Positions 61,901 to 64,000 of a stretch of DNA of 64,000 nt are shown in pieces (the first letter of the stretch is position 1; the number at the start of each line of letters is the position of its first letter). The stretch covers positions 106,644 through 170,643 of the forward strand of contig CAJUGH010000006.1 of the NCBI GenBank assembly GCA_910586215.1. Reading direction: 5' to 3'. Below the pieces are notes generated by a model that was not told where the DNA came from, searched no databases, and saw only the letters and a program-made list of their open reading frames with translations. The position numbers and the translations under genes were made by a program. Source of the DNA: an uncultured Acetatifactor sp. GTDB taxonomy: Bacteria > Bacillota > Clostridia > Lachnospirales > Lachnospiraceae.

Positions 61901-62178
61901 CCCCCCGCCGGCAGACCCGAAGTCCAGTCCTTGTCCTTCTGGCTTCCTTCTGCTGACCCCCATAGTCTCTGTTCCACCCAGGCATTGCCCTCTTCCTCTG
62001 AGGGCAGGAAGCCGAACCGGCTCTCCAGTGTCACCGGGCAGAGCAGCCTCACAAACACCAGGAGCCACAACATATATGCATATATCTTCGGCAATTTCTT
62101 CATGCACAGCCGCAGCAGCAGAACCGCCACAACAGCTATCCCCACCTGGACCTCCATCCACAATAATGAAATCCCCAT
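58912..62178 (-). CDS. BlaR1/MecR1-like M56 peptidase with large novel sensor
   Basis: A 1088-residue membrane protein. The N-terminal third (about 1-360) is an M56 metalloprotease of the BlaR1 type: helices near 4-24, 34-52, 165-185 and 344-362, and the zinc motif CHERVHIHRRD near residue 236. The rest (about 365-1085) is extracytoplasmic: a Gly/Asp-rich linker, then domains with FYIQTSQYGIYRLDHDGRL and YTYIDLDGDGRAERIALS. No SxxK or KTG penicillin-binding motif is evident, and the protein is almost twice the length of BlaR1. It follows a BlaI gene by 71 bases. In the known system the protease leads to BlaI cleavage; here the signal is unknown. Confidence 0.82.
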   Translation of the reverse strand: MGISLLWMEVQVGIAVVAVLLLRLCMKKLPKIYAYMLWLLVFVRLLCPVTLESRFGFLPSEEEGNAWVEQRLWGSAEGSQKDKDWTSGLPAGGASGELDMADGWGNAGQVKGSMAGQGDPLGNPGSQVDFQARKDDAAGQVRGLPWSDGWGKETGAGNNLPWLLLGIWTLGFLGILGCNGVALIRVRQKLKKASHQGGNLYTSSQISAPFTLGLVRPRIYLPEGLGQARQAYILCHERVHIHRRDYLVKDIAFLLTAIHWFNPFVWIAFFFLGRDMEMSCDEKVIRLMGADIKRSYSQSLLDFATGKQGMALTPLTFGANGVKQRVKNVLSYHKTRRLGIGCGILVLALAGVMLFTTRVQGEGKPGGTDSQGQAPGGLSEGDVSGAGSSQTDVGADRNGTDGQGNGEDAVNQAWEGQDLAQYQESGEKILDRWAQAFVDRDGETLFTLAHDKERFLDWDMVGGRKAGEITFGQSSPWPWHSGYAVYYQEGSSSAIIRYYMDTSVPEVYIVDETVDLVQEGGLYYVEHQKLAEYYTIENKEQFETLYGQEGKYDFGWENTGYSLDFYQALFRHLVNGTNPKAYEAYTDPVTAAVSLLHLGPGEGKVRIIPVKTEGMEPWMKLMQQNPGEGSQAVVSYTFFQDGSTVEIPMELAEGSTGLWAIGDTGMGRQVYRTLEETDPVVAEAFGWSPEEVFYIQTSQYGIYRLDHDGRLTCIYPYYVAPDTVWALKDGLLYFWMDSQYQEGGLDYDPDTIGILDVRTGEFDGETLRVPEEVRGELLPARWISVYGGFIHLYGENEEYALPLVNTGTTNLTAGHMWKGLPVAGLQEGGRDAYGKDVRQRLLGHPGRLLELGNRAMTETYTYIDLDGDGRAERIALSRNPDEEEVRLAPYDNYLFQAGESQAIGSAENLCNGIWAFSLDGQEILLALYEDGPSGDPFTYVFAYREGELVSVGSFGADIRDCTLEKGRISGTRRQDVLQTDCVEVSWQVGLDGMLQEVSQETYDFCYLNEITLLQELPVHQEPEDTSPVRIVLDPQKVRFLKTDSSFQWIYVEGEDKRGGWFQVDPGGVKIEGIGLDYMEVFEGLNMAD

Positions 62179-62249
62179 ATGATACCTCTCTTTCCCTCCG
62201 CACCGGATCGTCCCTTATGTACAAGCCGCCTTGGTGTTCTTGCTTCTGT

Positions 62250-62612
62250 TCAGTCTCCCCTGTAATTGTCAATCAGCGCCTGGATCTCCTCAATCTGCTT
62301 CCGGTTCAGCTTCTTCCGGCTCATGAAAGCAGCCACAAACTGGGGCAGGGAGCCTTCGAACACCCCCTCCAGCGCCTGCTCACTGCACAGGGCCATATAC
62401 TCCTCTTTCTTGATCCGGGAAGTCACCACTGCATCCTCGTTCTGCAGGATCCCCTTCTGGCACAGTCTCCGCAGTACTGTGTAAGTAGTGGACTTCTTCC
62501 AGTTTAGTTCTCCCTCGCACAGCACCACCAGTTCTCCGGAAGTGATCGGCTCCCTCTGCCATACCAGTTCCACAAAACGACTCTCTGTCTCAGCCAGCCT
62601 GATCTCATCCAT
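62250..62612 (-). CDS. BlaI/MecI-family repressor
   Basis: A 120-residue winged-helix repressor: RFVELVWQREPITSGELVVL at the N-terminus, then KKSTTYTVLRRLCQKGIL (recognition helix) and SRIKKEEYMALCS, and a C-terminal dimer part (FVAAFMSRKKLNRKQIEEIQALID). The N-F cleavage site of BlaI is not evident by eye. First gene of the BlaI-BlaR1 pair; its promoter holds two TTTACA-N-TGTAAA operators. No beta-lactamase gene is present. Confidence 0.9.
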   Translation of the reverse strand: MDEIRLAETESRFVELVWQREPITSGELVVLCEGELNWKKSTTYTVLRRLCQKGILQNEDAVVTSRIKKEEYMALCSEQALEGVFEGSLPQFVAAFMSRKKLNRKQIEEIQALIDNYRGD

Positions 62613-62697
62613 ACCTGTCTCCTCCTTCTCGCTCTTTTAGGCAGCATTGCCACTCAATAAATAGCACTGTTCAATCATTATACTACATGGAATCTCG

Positions 62698-62725
62698 GTT
62701 ACTGTTCACTCCCGTTCTCAGCAAC
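62698..62725. repeat. Copy of the dispersed small repeat
   Basis: GTTACTGTTCAC (62698-62709), three bases, then CGTTCTCAGCAAC (62713-62725; one base differs from the other copies). It lies in the leader between the BlaI operators and blaI. Confidence 0.6.
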
Positions 62726-62747
62726 GAATCTTGCACTTTCCAGATCA

Positions 62748-62804
62748 GTTTACAAATTGTAAACTTGTTGTATTTAGTTTACATCATGTAAACCAACTTG
62801 TCAA
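62748..62804 (-). promoter_or_regulatory. blaI promoter with two BlaI-type operators
   Basis: Operators GTTTACAAATTGTAAAC (62748-62764) and GTTTACATCATGTAAAC (62777-62793) are 17-bp palindromes 29 bp apart (start to start). On the minus strand TTGACA (62804-62799), 17 bp, TAAACT (62781-62776); the second operator covers the spacer and -10, the first lies just downstream. This is a strong autoregulated layout. Confidence 0.9.
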
Positions 62805-62859
62805 CTACTTTTCCAGTATTGGATACATTTTTGGTACCTACTGTATAAATACATTGTAA

Positions 62860-63144
62860 ATACGATGGGAGATCGATCAGACTTATGTCAGCGCTGTTGA
62901 AAGGAGCTTTGATGACAGGAGTTTTGACGATGCCATTTCCCTGTTGGCATATGATGAGGCTGCAGTTGTTGGAAGGATTGACGCTTCTCTCATTGCAAGC
63001 CGCTTTGACGGGTCAAAAAGGGCGTATCTTGACTGGATCTGCGTAATAAAAAGCAGCAGACATCAAGGCGTGGCACAACGCTTCTATAAGAGTGTTCCCG
63101 ATTCCGTGATGCGGGATGTGGGCATCTGGATTCATATCAAGTGA
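62860..63144 (+). pseudogene. Decayed GNAT acetyltransferase with internal deletion
   Basis: The frame encodes WEIDQTYVSAVERSF, then DEAAVVGRIDASLIASRFDG, the acetyl-CoA-site stretch SSRHQGVAQ, and immediately RFYKSVPDSVMRDVGIW. In GNAT proteins about 35-40 residues (the rest of the CoA helix and the next strand) should separate the last two. A stop (62857-62859) precedes the frame and no ATG is available, so the N-terminus is also lost. Only TTG at 62944 could start a 66-residue remnant. Plus strand, opposite to its neighbours. Confidence 0.7.
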
Positions 63145-63163
63145 TGTGTTGCTTTTTGATTCC

Positions 63164-63793
63164 TCAAGGCCTTCCATTGACCGGGTGGCTATAATACGTT
63201 CTGCTTTCCTCCAGCACCGAGAGCCGGCCCTGTTCCAGGGACAGGATGGACACGGCGCAATTGGGCAGGGATATCCTCCAGAACTCCTCCACCGGTATCT
63301 GCAGGATACTGTTGAGCAGGCTTCTGTTGAAGGCCCCATGGGCCACCACCAGCACATTGTCACAGATTCCTTCCAATGGCAGGATCTCCTCCCTAAAAAA
63401 GGCCCACCCCCTGTCCAGCACCTGTCCAAAAGACTCTGCACCTTCCGGCGGTACATAAGAAGCCGGCGCCATGAAAAAATTGTGAAGCGGATCCCCGGGA
63501 TCCCGCTTCGCCTGGTCAAAACAGATCCCTTCATGACTGCCAAAATGGATCTCCTTCAGCCTGCCATCTGCAACCAGAGGAATCCGCCTTCCCCCTACCA
63601 GGATCCGGGCCGTCTCATACGCCCTGGCAAGGGGAGAACAAAAGGCCCTGTCAAATGTCACTCCCAGAAGTGCCTCCGCTGTCTCTTCTGCCAGTTTCCT
63701 TCCATATTCGTTCAAGGGAATGTCACTCTGCCCCTGAAGTCTCCGCTCTTTGTTCCACACCGTCTCCCCATGCCTCATCAGATATATTTTCAT
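63164..63793 (-). CDS. Histidine phosphatase family protein
   Basis: A 209-residue phosphatase of the phosphoglycerate-mutase/PhoE type. The catalytic His is in LMRHGETVW (residue 8), the Arg/Glu sites in FCSPLARAYETARIL and LKEIHFGSHEG, and the second His in VVAHGAFNRSLL. Substrate is unknown (broad phosphomonoesters or a cobalamin or polyphosphorylated intermediate). The start at 63793 gives MKIYLMRHGET with GAGGG about ten bases upstream; the frame to 63841 is not favoured. I see nothing I can support in 63842-64000 apart from a short AAGCGC/GCGCTT hairpin near 63930. Confidence 0.88.
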   Translation of the reverse strand: MKIYLMRHGETVWNKERRLQGQSDIPLNEYGRKLAEETAEALLGVTFDRAFCSPLARAYETARILVGGRRIPLVADGRLKEIHFGSHEGICFDQAKRDPGDPLHNFFMAPASYVPPEGAESFGQVLDRGWAFFREEILPLEGICDNVLVVAHGAFNRSLLNSILQIPVEEFWRISLPNCAVSILSLEQGRLSVLEESRTYYSHPVNGRP

Positions 63794-64000
63794 TATCACT
63801 GCCCTCGCATCTGCTTTTATATACTTCCAGACATGCCGCATCTGGCGTCAGTGCCATCAAAGATGGGACAAACAATTTTATTATACATCCCGGGACATCA
63901 CAAGTCAAAATTTTGTTTGTCTTTATGAAAGCGCGCTTTTAAAAAGCGCTTCCATCGCTATACATTTTCACTACATCTCTATTTTAATTAGATATATATG

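Noticed and set aside
1..64000. tRNA, rRNA, prophage or insertion sequence
   Set aside because: I scanned for T-loop (GGTTCGA) contexts, integrase or transposase motifs and terminal repeats of IS elements and found none convincing.

Overview
The window looks like chromosomal DNA of a GC-rich, endospore-forming Firmicute, most likely a gut Lachnospiraceae (Clostridium cluster XIVa). That placement is inferred from gene content and order: the spore genes gpr and spoIIP next to lepA and hemW, a CIRCE-controlled Hsp20, BceAB-type transporters and many CUT1/AraC sugar-uptake genes. Almost everything is on the minus strand. I see no rRNA, tRNA, CRISPR array, intact transposase or prophage.

Layout. 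(1) 0-6.4 kb: hemW, lepA, spoIIP and gpr read leftward, divergent from rpsT, a conserved clostridial block. (2) 6.4-9.1 kb: three membrane or zinc-ribbon genes of unknown role (TPM domain, zinc ribbon, duplicated GPTAVF motif). (3) 9.3-13.1 kb: lower-glycolysis genes gapA-pgk-(MazG-like)-tpiA, then hisK and a lipoprotein gene. (4) 15.1-22.0 kb: a DltA/DltC/DltB/DltD-like set headed by a membrane transglutaminase-like protein; its DltD-like member has Cys where the SGNH nucleophile Ser is expected. (5) 22-27.6 kb: mnmA, yccF and a BceAB-type ABC transporter. (6) 27.9-34 kb: a PocR-domain chemoreceptor, an AraC regulator with tandem repeats in its leader, an MFS/spermidine-synthase fusion, Hsp20 with CIRCE, an XRE regulator and a HAD hydrolase.

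(7) 34.0-42.2 kb: a 2001-residue membrane-anchored protein made of about 42 YD-like units in a four-phase super-repeat, next to an IbrA/IbrB-like pair (PAPS-reductase-family protein plus ParB-like protein). (8) 42.5-44.9 kb: a PadR-DUF1700-DUF4097 operon. (9) 45-56.4 kb: a rhamnoside-use locus: membrane AraC regulator, GH78 rhamnosidase, two CUT1 permeases, binding lipoprotein and a large GH106-like enzyme. (10) 56.5-64 kb: asparaginase, a frameshifted MerR gene separated from its own MerR-type promoter by a strongly structured 194-bp element, a BlaI/BlaR1 pair with a double operator and a non-standard sensor, a decayed acetyltransferase and a histidine phosphatase.

Best leads for new biology are the 58.5-kb structured element, the giant super-repeat protein with the neighbouring IbrAB pair, the GPTAVF membrane protein, the Cys-nucleophile Dlt variant, and a small dispersed repeat (GTTACTGTTCAC...CGTTCACAGCAAC) found at several gene ends. 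Starts were moved from the longest ORF where a ribosome binding site or family alignment clearly favoured another codon.
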